Shown piece by piece: positions 23,519 to 38,372 of a stretch of DNA of 64,000 nucleotides. The translations under genes were made by a program, and so were the position numbers. Under the pieces are notes generated by a model. That model searched no databases and was not told where the DNA came from. It saw only the letters and a program-made list of their open reading frames with translations. Source of the stretch: Aldrovandia affinis (lineage: Eukaryota; Chordata; Actinopteri; Notacanthiformes; Halosauridae); contig JAINUG010000135.1 in the NCBI GenBank assembly GCA_029706075.1, positions 683,501 to 747,500 on the forward strand, given 5' to 3'. Numbering within the stretch: the first letter of the stretch is position 1; every line of letters begins with the position of its first letter.

Positions 23519-25545
23519 AAATTATTCCCAAAGACAATAAAACTACAATCCCCAGAAACCCTCTCAGGTTAAGTTGGCCACACCTATATTCTACTTCTTT
23601 GCACCCAATCTCCACCAGAGCTATTCCGTCCTCCTCCTGGACGCGGGAAGCAACAGATCATTTTACAAAGAAAACTGTATCATTACTTGGATTTGGCTGT
23701 GAGCTGGATAAAAAAGTGCTTCACATTTTGACAACAAAGGTCTTTGGCGCTGCTCAAATATTGCATTCAAGGGCTGCGTTTGAGACTCCCGTTGAGTCTC
23801 CACTATCCCAGAGATTAACTGGTCTCTGAAAGAGAGGCGCTTCTCACAACAGGACACTGACCTATGGGCCAGAATCCAGCCTCTTTTACTTTCACTGGCC
23901 ACAAATTCCTAGCAAATCCCAAACCCTCTGAAAAGTCGAGTGATTTAGTAGACGCTGGTCTCTGATGCCTATTGCCGCAGACACATGTAATTGCAGACGC
24001 CACATGCCGAACGGTTAACGATGGATGGGCAGTCTGAAGGCAGAACATATTGCTTTGGTGTTCTCATCTTCCAGGCATATACACAAGTGTCACCCAAAAC
24101 TACAACTTTCAAGTTAAGATTTTCACCATGCACCGCCTTAGGTCTGAATTACATTTACATCCTATCATACCAATAGAGGAAAGATTGAGCTTTCACAAAA
24201 TTAGGGGGAAAAAAATCAATATAAGCACTGCAAAAACAAACCGGGGGGAATTTAGGAGGATTCATATTCATATCATTTGATTTATACTGCGAAGACATTA
24301 GCACTACGAGTGACTGAAATAGGTTTTTATTAACTAAAATGATCATTTGAGGCTTCTCAATAATTTGGCAAGGCAGCATGTGGTGTAGAGATTAGACAAC
24401 AAGACTTCTGGCCTCAGGTGAAATCCCAGGTTGAGCCACCCAAGCCACGTTAATATGAAAAGACGCATACATAAACATGTTTGGAATTTTTGTGACATTC
24501 ACACATCTACACAAACAATGGACCAGGATTCATTTAAGAGGCAAAGGGCTCTAGTTTGGGGAGGATGGTCGTGTAATTGCTAGTTCCATCGACTGTCGCA
24601 AATGGAATATTTCTTGCCTCCTCCCAATTTAGTAGTTTCATGGTGGACGTTTGCGTCAACGTGGGTTGGGTAACGCGATAGGGTGTGTGTCAATAAAAAC
24701 ATTAGACGATGTGTGTCGCGTGTGATCATTTCTTTGCGTTTTCGTCCACCCAGACCACCTCTTAACTCAGGGCATTACGTGCTAGTTTGGCGACATTATT
24801 AATGGGCACATATGAACAGATGGGGTATTTATTGCATATCTTCCCTATCATGCAAGTTTTGTGGATGTTCTGTATTTCACCTCACTCTGAGGCAAATCGT
24901 TCAATAAACAACTATTTGACATACAATCTGTATTCAACTAAGCAGTTCAAAGTATCTGAATGAGAAAGAGACTGTTTATACACCGTGTAATTGTGTGTAA
25001 GATACATTTATATTAAAAAACATGTATGCATGTATGTTTATGTATGGTATGCACTGATTGCTGTTATGTTAAATGTTAAACATTCACTACAAAAGAAATG
25101 TAGGCTACATAATTGGCTGGTGGACCATGGGGCAATACCCTGAGCAATGGCGGAGGTTGGATATGATCGCACGGAAGAGGAGGGGCCTTACAATGAGGAA
25201 TAATAACAAACAAAAAATAATGAAGCAATTGCTGATATTGTTGAGCTGTGGGACAGGGGACATATCCCTATTTTATATCCATAAAAGTTTGCACTTAATT
25301 TAAAATGTGGTAATGGTCAAAATAGCTTATAAGTTCTGACAATTCTGAGACAGCGTTAACTGACACTGGGGTGATGATATTGTTGAGCGGGGGCAACGGA
25401 TATTACTCAATAAAATAATAACAAAACGGATATATTTTTTATGTGGGACCGTCGATGAGGAATGAGATAAAATGTGGAGCGTCTGGTCATCCTATGCGGA
25501 TCCAAGTGCCTCAATAAAACGTAGTAAATATAGTTTAAAAAAACA
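23519..25545. other. Noncoding, no gene seen
   Basis: AT-rich. A tRNA-like SINE head may be present at 24375-24445 (GTGGTGTAGAGATTAGACAA ... GGTTGAGCC), too eroded to assign. Confidence 0.35.
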
Positions 25546-25559
25546 CGTTTTAATGTATG

Positions 25560-25735
25560 TGGATTTGATGGGAATACACAAACTAAACTAAACTAAACTG
25601 ATGTGCAACACGCGTCTTCCTCTTCCTCCTCCCGGACCCCTATATCAGGTTCCTACTGAGAATAGCAGAGGCATTCTCGGTAGGAAATGGATACACATGC
25701 ATGTTAGTGTTGTTTAGTTTAGTACTGCCGCGTGA
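25560..25735. repeat. Foldback (imperfect palindrome)
   Basis: Outer arms AAACTAAACTAAACTAAACT (about 25579-25600) and GTTGTTTAGTTTAGTAC (25709-25725) are inverted copies. The centre is a hairpin: TTCCTACTGAGAAT (25650-25663) against ATTCTCGGTAGGAA (25673-25686), 14 pairs with one G-T wobble and a 9-nt loop. It is either a foldback transposon relic or a hairpin RNA source. Confidence 0.6.
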
Positions 25736-25750
25736 TACGTCCAATTATGT

Positions 25751-25900
25751 GGTTCTCTGTGGCTCAGTTGGTAGAGCACAGCGTTGGCAGCGCTTAGGTT
25801 GTGGGTTCAATCCCCACTGGGGCCACACATACTGAAAAATGTATGCATTCACTACTGTAAGTCGCTTTGGATAAAAGCATCTGCTAAATGGCATATATAT
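25751..25900 (+). repeat. Short tRNA-derived SINE, family C copy 2
   Basis: Complete copy: head TGTGGCTCAGTTGGTAGAGC, B box GGGTTCAATCCCC, tail GTCGCTTTGGATAAAAGCAT. Perfect 8-bp flanking duplications AATTATGT lie at 25743-25750 and 25901-25908, indicating a recent insertion. A tRNA gene is excluded: there is no complete cloverleaf 3' half and the tail is SINE-specific. Confidence 0.93.
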
Positions 25901-26239
25901 AATTATGTACTCCATTTTACTGTAGTGAAAGGAAGTCTCATAACGTGCTCTTTGACAACGAGACTAGAACCCAAAGTGTTTCATAATGTATTCTGCACTA
26001 CAATACCAAGAATAATAAGCTTTTATAAATGAGGAAAATTGGCACAATGATCACGACACTGAAAGTGACAGAAAGACATGACCGGTAAACACCTCTTACC
26101 ACAAATTCTAAATGAAGCATGCCAGGATCCTCTCAGTACTTACTTACTGTTCCCACCTCCGTTCCGATGTGTCACCCTTGACGATTACCTTGTCGTGTGG
26201 TGTTAACAGAAAATATTAGCCAATGAATTTTTGTGCCCA

Positions 26240-26480
26240 GCTTGAACATAAGAATATAAGAATACATAATGATGAGAACGGGCCGTTCGGCCCATCTAGG
26301 CTCATCATGACCTAATCTAAAGAGTATCTAGTACTATATCTAGCCTGGACTTGAATACCCGACCTGGCAAGCTGTTCCAGGCATTGACAACTCTCTGGAG
26401 ACAAGCAGGGAACAAACTGTTGATTCTTCTTTCATGTTTCTTTTAAAATGTTCGGTACCAAGGAATTTCACTCGCCTCTA
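26240..26480 (+). repeat. Interspersed repeat, probably LINE 3' end
   Basis: Contains AACATAAGAATATAAGAAT followed by GGGCCGTTCGGCCCATCTAG, a pattern I associate with a dispersed repeat common in early-branching ray-finned fishes. The downstream text (CCTGGCAAGCTGTTCCAGGC) also fits. The class (CR1- or L2-like) is inferred. Confidence 0.5.
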
Positions 26481-26714
26481 AAGGGTTCAAGTATTCCTAA
26501 TAAATTAGCTCCTTTGATTCAACTTATTTCTGCGTAAGCTCCCTCTTGTGGTCAATTTGTGACACCAACGAAGCCTCACTGCCTCCACTGTGCGATAGCT
26601 AGTCTGTAATTGGTTTCCTTGGTTTCCTTATGGTAGATCCAGTGTGTGTCAAGGTGGACCACACCAAGGAAATGTAACAGACCACTCCTTTCTGAGAAAT
26701 ACATCCAAACAGCT

Positions 26715-29559
<2,845 letters not shown>

Positions 29560-30250
29560 GTAACAGATTTTTAAAGAGGTCAAATAGTTGGGACCCGAAC
29601 TGCAGGTGCGTCAGTCACAGCAACAGCTAAATTATTTAATGTGCCAAGGGGGACAGTGTCGAAAATAATTATGTTCGGAGAAAGCCGAAGGAAGCCTTCA
29701 ACTCACATTGCCTGTTCCTTACTGTTAAACATGGTGATGACTCTATTATGGCTTGGGCAGCCATCTAGTGGGAGTCATTGGGTCCGATTTTTACTCTGCA
29801 TGGTAGAACTACGGCCAAGGAATACAAAGCCGTTTTAGCAGGCCAGGTGCACTGTATGGTGCAAACGTTGATTCCTCAAGACGTTCACACATCTCAAAAC
29901 GATAACACCCCCATACATACCGCTAAATGGACCCAAAAGTGGTTTCGTGAACACCAGGATGAAGTCAAATACGTTCTGAAGAATGGTCCAATATCCCACT
30001 AGAAGCAGTTAAAAACCATGTATGACAGCATTCCAAAGAGTGAAACTGTTCTGAAGGCAAAGGTTGGCCCAAGTCAAGGGAGTTTTTCCTTGCCACTGTC
30101 ACCTTAGGCTTGCTTTTGGGGGTCTAGGCCTGGGTTCCCTTCTGTTAAGCGTTTTGTGACAATTCATTTGTGAAAAGCGCTATACAAATAAATGTTGATT
30201 TGATTTGAAGTCCTTATTAGTTAATAAATATTCATACACTGTTTGATGTT
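29560..30250 (+). mobile_element. Tc1-like transposon relic with an insertion
   Basis: The N-terminal helix-turn-helix region reads AGASVTATAKLFNVPRGTVS (about 29600-29660). A deletion then joins it to the catalytic part: HGDDSIMAWAAI-like, AKEYKAVLAGQVHCMVQTL, and NDNTPIHTAKWTQKWFREHQ around the second Asp. It ends EEW-like with C-terminal text shared with positions 60-225. A dispersed repeat sits inside the 3' part (30070-30208). Multiple stops make it inactive. Confidence 0.8.
30070..30208 (+). repeat. Fish dispersed repeat, LINE/SINE tail type
   Basis: AGTTTTTCCTTGCCACTGTC through AAAAGCGCTATACAAATAAA to a TTGATTTGATTTGA tail, a common fish retroposon 3' end. It interrupts the Tc1-like relic between GGCCC and GTCCTTATTAG, so it is younger than that relic. 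Confidence 0.6.
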
Positions 30251-30307
30251 TCCATTATTTTTGTATTTATGTATGCATACCGTACCATATTATTTATTAT
30301 TACTATT

Positions 30308-30350
30308 ATTAGTAGTAGTAGTAGTAGTAGTAGTAGCAGCAGTAGCAGTA
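30308..30350. repeat. (TAG)n microsatellite
   Basis: TAG repeats grading into CAG units. Confidence 0.9.
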
Positions 30351-31599
30351 TATACTGGTCAGTTTGCATTAGGCATAATGAAGTATGGGGAACCTGGGCT
30401 CTCTCTAAAGAAGATACAGAGAGGGTGAGGTGCTCTGCTGTTCTGATGGTAAGATGGGCTTTATCTCATTGCACCCCAGAGAAGCCGGGATGAAAATTGG
30501 CAGGTTCCTGTGAAATGAGCTAGCCCTTTTCCCTCAATTTAGGCTACTTTCCACCCATTCTTCAACCACTGCTCAAAATGATTCCAGCAATTTTCTCCCG
30601 TCTCCATCTCACAAACTATTGTGTAGAGAGGCAGACGTATGCCAAATGAGTCCCAGCAGAGCCCAAAGTTCTGTAATCAAAAATCAATATACCTGCACTT
30701 GTTGGGAGTCAGATGTGATCGCAATGCAAAGTTAAAAAGCCCAGCCCAAAAGGCAAAAACTAATGGAGTCATTTTTCATTCGAGGCCAGGGGATCATTAA
30801 CAAGGCATGTTTTTTTTTTGGGGGGGGTTTTGGCTGAAAATATATGGATTTAACACACACTTCAAGAGATCGAGATTAGGACCATTTTATGATTGGGCCA
30901 GACTAGATTAGCCTAGGTCAGGGAGAAGCTAAGGGTAAACAAATGGTAAACTGCTCCAAATACAGTTCAGTGTGATTTTCAGTCCAGATTGTCTACTGAA
31001 TTAAGAACTATAGGCAAATTTGGGCTTCCTGCAGAGAAAAGGGTAAACCTAACAACCAAACACCCCACTAAAAAAAGATCTTACAAATATAGACAACTTA
31101 AGAAATTTGGAAGGAATGAATACTCTTTCTGAACTAGAAAAGATTTCAAAGCTGCACACTGTTAAAATTTTCACCTTTAATATAAAAATCAGTTAGGCAT
31201 GCAGCCACAGAGCAGCAAATCCAAAACTGATTGTTAGCAAAGGCGATTGGAAGCAAAAGTAGGGAAAATTTCAACTTAAATTAATAAATAAATAAATAAA
31301 TGCAGAAGATATCACAACTAGGGGTGACCAAATGTTCATCGAACTGCAGTCTACAAACTTATTTTTAATGAACTCGCAAAACAATGGTAACTTCTGTAAA
31401 ATTCTATCCAAACCCAATTAGGGGTGCCGAGCATGCCTGATTATATAATTGGCTATGATACCTCCCAAATAGGATATTACTTGGGACTGTAAAGCACTCT
31501 GGCGTGCCGGCACATTTCATAATCCCTCATAATTAAAGTACTCCGGATTCCACCACCTTTGTTCGTACCCCAGCGCCGTTCTGGGAGCTTAATAACGGG
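30351..31599. other. Noncoding, no gene seen
   Basis: AT-rich with a T-run/G-run junction at 30810-30828 and a short (AAAT)n at 31284-31301. Confidence 0.4.
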
Positions 31600-31990
31600 G
31601 ACAATAACTGCAGAGCCAGAAGGCAGGCAAGGCGAGCCGCACTCTCGCTTCGTCTCGGCGGCGGGAAGAACAACAAAAATAAATAAATAAACAAACAGAG
31701 AGATACGGACGATGGCGGCGCTGCCATTTCTGTTGAGTCGAAGCGGTTGCCGGGTAGAGGGACAACAATGCCGTCGAATCGGGCGGCTGGAAATCGGAAG
31801 GAGGGAGGCGCCCGAGGAGGACAGGAAATCAACCCCAAGAGGTAGGTGTCTGTCGCAATCTGTCCCTTGTGGCCATTTCCACCCCCCGAGAGACCGCGGT
31901 GCCCTTCTGCGTCTCTACGGCGCCGTTGAAAGAGCAGACGCACACTGCGGTGCAGGACTGGGGTGGGGGAGGGGGAGGAGGGGGTGCGAG
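31600..31990 (+). promoter_or_regulatory. CpG-rich block with a possible first exon
   Basis: GC- and CpG-rich in an AT-rich neighbourhood. ACGATGGCGGC at 31709 is both a good start context and a YY1-like promoter motif. From that ATG (31712) an open frame MAALPFLLSRSG runs to a donor-like GAGGTAGGTG at 31842. A second ATG at 31768 (MPSNRAAGNRKEGG) is open in another frame to the same donor. I recognise neither peptide. This may be the 5' end of a plus-strand gene, coding or not, whose later exons I could not find. Confidence 0.4.
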
Positions 31991-34583
31991 GCCTGGCCTG
32001 CACCATTGTCCATAGCAGCCCATTTCATTTCAACAGCCAGCGATGTCGAAATAAGCCACAGGTCCAAAAGATTAACTCTAGGATTCGGCATAGCCTACTG
32101 TTCCCTTAGGCTTCCCAATCAAATCTCCCATTCTAAAGCAGCTTTTATCCCATACTCTAGAATCCGATATTTATTTTTAATTATATGTTGGCGTTTATTT
32201 ATTTATTTATTTTAAATATAAGATAACGTTTACTTCAAGCAAAATGGAAAATAATTGAATTGAAAGCCAAAGAGATTGTGAGCCATTCCCCGGCAGGTCT
32301 ACGCAGTGGGATAACTCTAATCAGTGAGGTGAATGAATATCACAGGGGAGCCTTCGTCTGGAGTTTATCAGACTTGCGTGGTTTCACTGTGCCCTCCTGT
32401 GACGGTCTCGGGCGTTTACCCCGGTCTCAGGCCCAGGGGCTTTTGGGAACGCGCACAGATCAGCTTTCCCTTTTACGAAAGACAAACACGAGCCAATTTC
32501 CCCTTTGCTCCACGGTGGAGGTAGGGCCTTTGTTTTCATGATCTTGTACCGACTGTGATCTGGCACCACTGAGATGGTGCCATTAAGACCCCGTAATTGC
32601 TTGCGTACAGGGATCACACGGGTTAGCAGGCCAAATAGTAGCATCTGTGAGATTGGTATTAAGACTACCGCCGTTCTGCTGCTTTCAGCTTCCCAGCCAC
32701 GGCTGTCACTTCGGGTTAGCGTTATGATCAACCTGAAGCAAAATTAATCCATACTGCTGTTCTCCTGAAGTCTGAGAATTGCATCTGGTAATTACAGGTG
32801 AACGGTGCAAGCCCTAGGACCTGAAAGGCAGCGATAGGTAACGTGGTTGATAAACAAGACACCACAATCCAAAGTAACAATATCAGTTTTTTTCTTTCAT
32901 GTTAGAAAACAATAATCCTCAAGCCCATTTTGATTTGTTTCCTGTCTTCATGTTGCGAAATACATCCAGTAAATTCAATTTTAAAAACAACCCTAAATAG
33001 ACAAAACTCATTAAATTGACACTGACGGGAATAAGGACTGCAGAAAGATGCAGCAGATGAGCAGAAATTGCAGGCTCTTTCAACCGCAGATTTATACAGA
33101 AGCCAGTGTTAACTGGGAGGCAGCACATTGTAATAACCTCTGTAATTATCTCATCTTTTGGATCGCTGCAAAAGACAGCCTCCTAATTTGCTCTAATTTT
33201 GTGAGAGAAAGACAGGAAAGTCACAAGTCCTGACAGCTAAAATGGTCTATGAATGATTAAGAGCAGGGAGTAATGCTATGACCCCCTCCATCAGCCTATA
33301 AAGTGCAAATAAAAAAGGTCCTCAATGACACCTCCAGTTGACAAGAAAAGTACATACATTATTTTTTTTTTACTAAATGAACTAGAAATAACTGAAAACC
33401 AAAATTAATAATATCCTATAGGAAGGTGTGTTATTACTGAATTAATGCTGCCGCATAGGAGACCTCAGTCAGTTTTGAATTTCCTGCAAACAGAAATTGA
33501 TTATGTTGAATAATGACAGCAGGCATTTAAGGCTAGCTGTCAAAGCCTGTTCTCATCACGACGCGTCCTCATGTTCTCATTTTAAAGCTCAACCTGACAG
33601 CTCTGCCACGCAAACCTTATTTTCTCCAACAACTCAATCAATCAATCAGTCTGGGTCTTTATGCAGCTTTAGCTGACTAGTAGCTAGCTACATTTTTTGG
33701 CTGTTCCTCTGACCCAAGTCAATCTAAATACAATTAACGTTGCTCTTAATACATCAAGTACAGTTCAGACTTGATGTGGAAGAATGTACAGCGTCAGCTG
33801 TAACTGGTGATATCCTTTAAAGATCTTGCCAGGAGAAAGAAATTATATCTCTGCAAAGCAATAATAAACCTGGATGTTAACTCTAGGAGGATACATCAGG
33901 GTCGTAGGAGAGGGGAAGGGGGGGACTGCAACGAGGCAGTGGTTCAGATTTTTTGCATCGAGAGACTCTTCAGTGGGTACATTTGCGGCCAGGCCAGAGG
34001 CAGTATGAGAAGCAATTTAATAAAATACATATTGATCTGCCTGTCAAATACACTGCTGCACAGCTATACATTGCTCACGTCCATGCCCGACAAGATACAG
34101 CAGTAGAACTAAAAAGCGAGAGAAACTAACACAGAGTTGGGCTGCTGACAGGACACAACCATGCATCCTAACAGTTCCTTTATGTGTACAATCTGCTATT
34201 TCAGCATGCAACGCAAAAAGTCTAAGCGCAATTTGAAGAAAACTTGCCTTGGAGAAAAAGTGCCTCAAAGGATTCTCAATGCAGATGACCCGAGTGTTCA
34301 CCCAGTCGGATTGAAATGTGTGCCACCATTCAACTGTATTGATTTCCACACAGCTGATAACTTCTTTCCTCTCAATAATCGCCATGTACTGTTAACCTTT
34401 CAATGCTACTTCTGTAGGCATTTTCCATTAGGTAACAGCGAAGTCGGCAATATTTATGCAGCGGAACAGGGCACGATACGACAACAATGAAATATTTACA
34501 ATGCAGATTAATCCAATATGGCACTGCATGGCAGAAGTTCACGTCTTGGTCAAAGATAATGAGACTGACAGCATCTGACGCTA
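31991..34583. other. Noncoding, conserved-looking in part
   Basis: No exon recognised. 32.26-32.72, 32.95-33.23 and 34.15-34.49 kb are non-repetitive and of even composition, like developmental enhancers; conservation is not shown. A T-run lies at 33362-33371. Confidence 0.3.
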
Positions 34584-35072
34584 CATGTAATTATCAAAAT
34601 AAAGGAAGCACCAATATAAAGCCTCTTAATCAGGCGTTGCACCACCACAAGCCGCCAGAACAGCTTCAATGTGCCTTGGCATAGATTCTGGAACTCTAAT
34701 GGAGGGATGCAAAGCCATTCTTCCACATGAAATTCCATCATTTGTTGTTTTGTTGATGGTGGTGGAAAACGTCTCAGGTGCCACTCCAGAATCTCCCATC
34801 ACAAGTGTTCAATGGGGTTGAGACGTATATAGTTTACAGTTCATGGCGTATAGTTTACATCGTTTTCATGCTCATAAAACCATTCAGTGACCACTGGTGC
34901 CCTGTGGATGGGGCATTGTCATGAAGAAGCACTCCCATCAGGATAGAAATGCTTCACCACAGGATGAAGATGATCACTCAGAATAGCTTTGTATTTATTG
35001 GTGATTAATTCGCCCTCTAAAGGGGTTGAATGGACCAAAACCACAGAAATGGCAGAAAAGTGCACCCAACAC

Positions 35073-36837
35073 CAGTGGTATGCCGTATACCCACTAGAAT
35101 AGCTCAGTGATTTCTGTATACCCTCTTAAAAATGCGTGAGGATACGTAACAACATCATTTTTGTAACTTGAAAATGAACTAATGGGAATCACTAAGGAAG
35201 GGACGGAGATATAACGATGAAACGAAAGCAAACTACACTCTTTCAGTGTTTTAGAAAGGTTGCCCCTGAAGCTACTGCTTTTTCGGAGGACACTACAACT
35301 GCAGCAGATGACAAAAACACGGTTGTTACCGAAAAGGAACCAGCTGAGGATGAAGTTGTCCTAAACAGTAATGCTTCAGAGCCCGACGCTAGCGTAACGT
35401 TGCCTGGTAGGTGAAATACGTTATCATTAACGTTATCATTAACATCACTGAAATAGCAGGGTATTGTTGGCATATTTAAATGTATATCTAGAACTAGCTA
35501 ACTTGGCTAACGTTAGTGTGGCGAATCAATGCGAGAGAAGGGGAGCGATACTGCGTGTGACACCCCAGGAGAAAAAACAGAGGAGGCACTGACTGCACAA
35601 GCTTTGGGACATTTTGGATCGGTTCCCCTGGAGTCAAATGCAAAGCTCACACCAATCAATGCAAAGCAATTCCTACAAAGTCTGATCACCAACTTGGAGA
35701 AGCGCCTCTCATTTGATGATGAAATGGTTCATGATCTAAGCATTCTGGATACAGGCAACTGGCTATCAACACCTGGCATACGGCATGGTGAGGCTCAAGT
35801 GAAACGACTGTGCAGGCGGTTCAATCTTTGTAAAGAGCAAAGCAGTTAATGGTATGAGAGATTTCCTTGAGCACCCAGACAGTGAGCCTGAAAGCCTAAA
35901 ACCACTCATAAGATGCATGCAGACCATCCCTTGCAGCACTGCGGAGTGTGTAAGGGGCTTCAGTCTGATTAACAACATATGCACAGACAAGAGATCTACA
36001 CTGTTGTTGTTTAATATAAGTAATTTGATGATGATCAGCATTAATGGGCCCCCTGTAACACTTTTTGAGCCAAGGAAGTACGTCACAACATGGCTGAGAA
36101 GCCATCGCTCTGCTACGCAAGCAAGGAGGCAATGCGCACCTCAGATGCCCGAGTACAAACATATTTGGAAAGCTTTGTAGACTATCAAGTTATCCACCCT
36201 CCCCCTGCAGTCACTTAGTGACCCTACCCCTCCACCTCTTACCATCCTGGAACAGGAGATGGGCTGTCTATACGTGTGCCATCCTTTTTCAGGGCTTTTG
36301 GACTAACACAGTGAACTCAGTATGTATGTTAAGTGCCTTTCTCAACCCTCATTGAGGTGAAACCTATTTGTTAATTAACCTTTTTTGTTTTTTCTTGTTT
36401 GAAGCTAATTTGTCTTGTGCACTTCTAGGATGTTTTCTTGTTCATTTAAGCCGGTACAGTACATAGCCTAAGTTTGACAATGGTTTTGAAAGATAAGTGG
36501 ACTTTTTGTGTCCTCACTTCCTAATTCTTCTATAGTTCCTAATATTCTGTAATGAATAAGTGTTGGAGACAGAACTGCAGAAATGCTCATTGTTAATGCT
36601 GCTACTGCATTATTGTTCATTATTCATTATTCATTATTGGTAATGTTATTGGCTGTTATATGTCTTGTGATGCTTATAATAAATTAACATGTTGATAACG
36701 CATAACCAGTCTTTCTGAATGCTCTCTATGCATTACTGATTGTGATGGTAGTCATGAGGTGTCGCTCCGGGATGCGTTGCTCTAGGACAGATGAGTATAA
36801 CAGTATACCCACTACAAAAAAGCAGACTACACCACTG
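35073..36837 (+). mobile_element. hAT transposon derivative, internally deleted
   Basis: A 1765-bp element with termini CAGTGGTATGCCGTATACCC (left) and the complement of CAGTGGTGTAGTCTG (right, with GTGGGTATACTG further in). Near-identical 8-bp flanks CCCAACAC (35065-35072) and CCCGACAC (36838-36845) fit hAT target duplications. It encodes only the N- and C-terminal pieces of a hAT transposase. Confidence 0.88.
35217..36180 (+). pseudogene. hAT transposase remnant
   Basis: Three frame-shifted pieces. The first, 35217-35411, begins MKRKQTTLFQCFRK, a start typical of BED/hAT-related proteins, and meets a donor-like GGTAGGTGAA at 35405. The second, 35529-35849, includes LEKRLSFDDEMVHDLSILDT. 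The third, about 35854-36180, carries a hAT C-terminal dimerisation-like segment (TIPCSTAECVRGFSLINNI, then FEPRKYVTTWLRSH). The catalytic core between pieces two and three is missing and the frame shifts near 35850, so no active transposase can be made. hAT C-termini of this type also occur in domesticated host genes, but the intact termini and duplications here mark a transposon copy. Confidence 0.75.
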
Positions 36838-37129
36838 CCCGACACCATAACAGAGCCATCAGAACCCTTAATTTACTCAAGTGTTTACTTTATTTGGGCA
36901 GCTACCTGTATTTGTCATAATGAAGGCCCTTCATTCGTCTGAGGCCTCCCTTGTCAGGGAATCATGCTGTGACCTCAGCAGAACGTGATAGGAGCTTTAC
37001 TCACCACAACTGTGCGGTTTTTGGAAACTAGCCTATAGACTGTGACCTATAGATTATTTTCTGCGGTCTGGGAGAGCTTGATGAGATCCAACCAGGAGAA
37101 TAAAAACCACCAAGCCCACAAAACGGATC

Positions 37130-37364
37130 AGTAATTTAGAGCATTTACAGCATCGACAGCATCGACAAGGTGCATCGGAGTCGTTATTCATGCGGGGAGG
37201 GGTGTTGACTGAATTGTCTGCGAATCGTTGACTTTTTAATGTAAAATCAAAGGCTATTCAGGTTGACGTAAGTGAAAATGGACTTTAAAGTTTTGAAAAC
37301 ACTTAATTATTCTCGTGATATAATGAAAGACTTCCACTACAATGGGCTCATCGCGCCATGCCAG
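37130..37364 (+). CDS. Possible first coding exon, unknown gene
   Basis: Candidate only. An ATG at 37278 in acceptable context (GAAAATGG) opens 29 codons beginning MDFKVLKTLNYSRDI and ending APCQ at 37364, followed by a donor GGTAACA. A TATA-like GAATAAAAACC lies near 37097-37107 and about 150 bases of possible 5' UTR precede the ATG. I do not recognise the peptide and found no partner exon on the plus strand. A donor-like GACGTAAGTG just before the ATG (37265) offers another reading, a noncoding exon. Confidence 0.3.
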
Positions 37365-38337
37365 GTAACACAGAAAACATATTAAAGTTATATTTGTACG
37401 GCGTCAAAACAGTGTAGAAGTTCCGACTGGGTTCTTAATTACATCCTACAGCCTATTGGAAGTAGTGTTTCGATTACTCACGTTGTTTTTATTTCCAATT
37501 CAACCCAACCACTATGTACTTTGTATTTAAATTTGAATATTGAAATGAAGCAAGGATTAAGTGCGAGGATACATTGTTTCCAGTGAACGCACAATTTTCA
37601 TGAAATTACCTACCACCGAACTCAACGGTGTACCAACGTAAGGGAACGATAACGTCTACATCGCTATAACCCTATTTGGAAGGAATAACACGGACATTCG
37701 TTATTCAAAGTTAACATAATAAGCGTGCTGCTGCTACCGATGTATTTTTTGTTGTTTGCTCGCGCCGTAAAAGCCACGCTTGTGAAGTTTGCGAAATCAG
37801 AGAACCAAGGGCGCCCTCTTGCGACCAGAGTAAAAACAGCAGATGCAAAACCTAGGACAAGTTAACACGAGTCTGCCAAATGCTTCTTGACAGCAGCACG
37901 TCAGCGAAAGAACACGTGCGTAACGCCCCAGACACCAGGAAACAACAGAGTGCATGTTTTGGGGATAATTTGCACACATAACAAACTGGTTAACTTGGCT
38001 AAGGCAAACTAATTACCGTTATGAATTGAAGAAACTCGCAGTTAACTTGTTTATCAAGACAACATTTACTATCCAAGCAAAATTTGCTAGCTAGGTTTAT
38101 CAAGCGAACGTTAACTAGCTCGAGACAGTTGCCGTCGTCACCACTGAAACTAGCCAACTGACATTCGCTAATGTTATTATAATGTTCCCTTGTGGGATAG
38201 CTATAAACTCGCCACATTACGCCAACTCAGTTAATTTAGCAAGCCAGGTTGTGCAAACCGTTGCTCTTAACAGTTGGCTAGATAACTTGAGCCACAGGTG
38301 ATAGAATGTTGCAAACTAGTAGAAGCTCGCGAGCTCG

Positions 38338-38372
38338 CGAGTTGGGTAACCTCATATCGAAGGTTACCCAAC
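38338..38372. other. Perfect 11-bp hairpin
   Basis: GTTGGGTAACC (38341-38351) pairs with GGTTACCCAAC (38362-38372) around a 10-base loop. It follows the palindrome-rich GCTCGCGAGCTCGCGAG. Function unknown. Confidence 0.6.

Larger units (their letters stand above)
34584..36908 (-). mobile_element. Tc1-like relic split by a hAT insertion
   Basis: Diverged inverted termini flanked by TA: CATGTAATTATCAAAATAAA on the left (34584) and the complement of CAGGTAGCTGCCCAAATAAA on the right (ending 36908). The minus strand between 34600 and 35060 decodes in broken frames to a Tc1-like transposase C-terminus: HFYPDGS-like, PIHRA...VTEWFYEHEN, LNSIEHLWEILEWHLR and VEEWLCIPPLEFQNL. The hAT derivative interrupts it at 35073-36837, and Tc1-side sequence resumes at 36838. 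Confidence 0.8.

Noticed and set aside
25753..25825. tRNA gene at the start of the short SINE (also 23370-23440)
   Set aside because: A and B boxes are present, but the fish SINE tail follows and an 8-bp target duplication flanks the 25.75-kb copy; both loci share the same non-tRNA tail.
31533..32215. 157- and 167-codon frames on opposite strands
   Set aside because: GC-rich DNA keeps several frames open by chance; only the short ATG-to-donor segment is worth noting.
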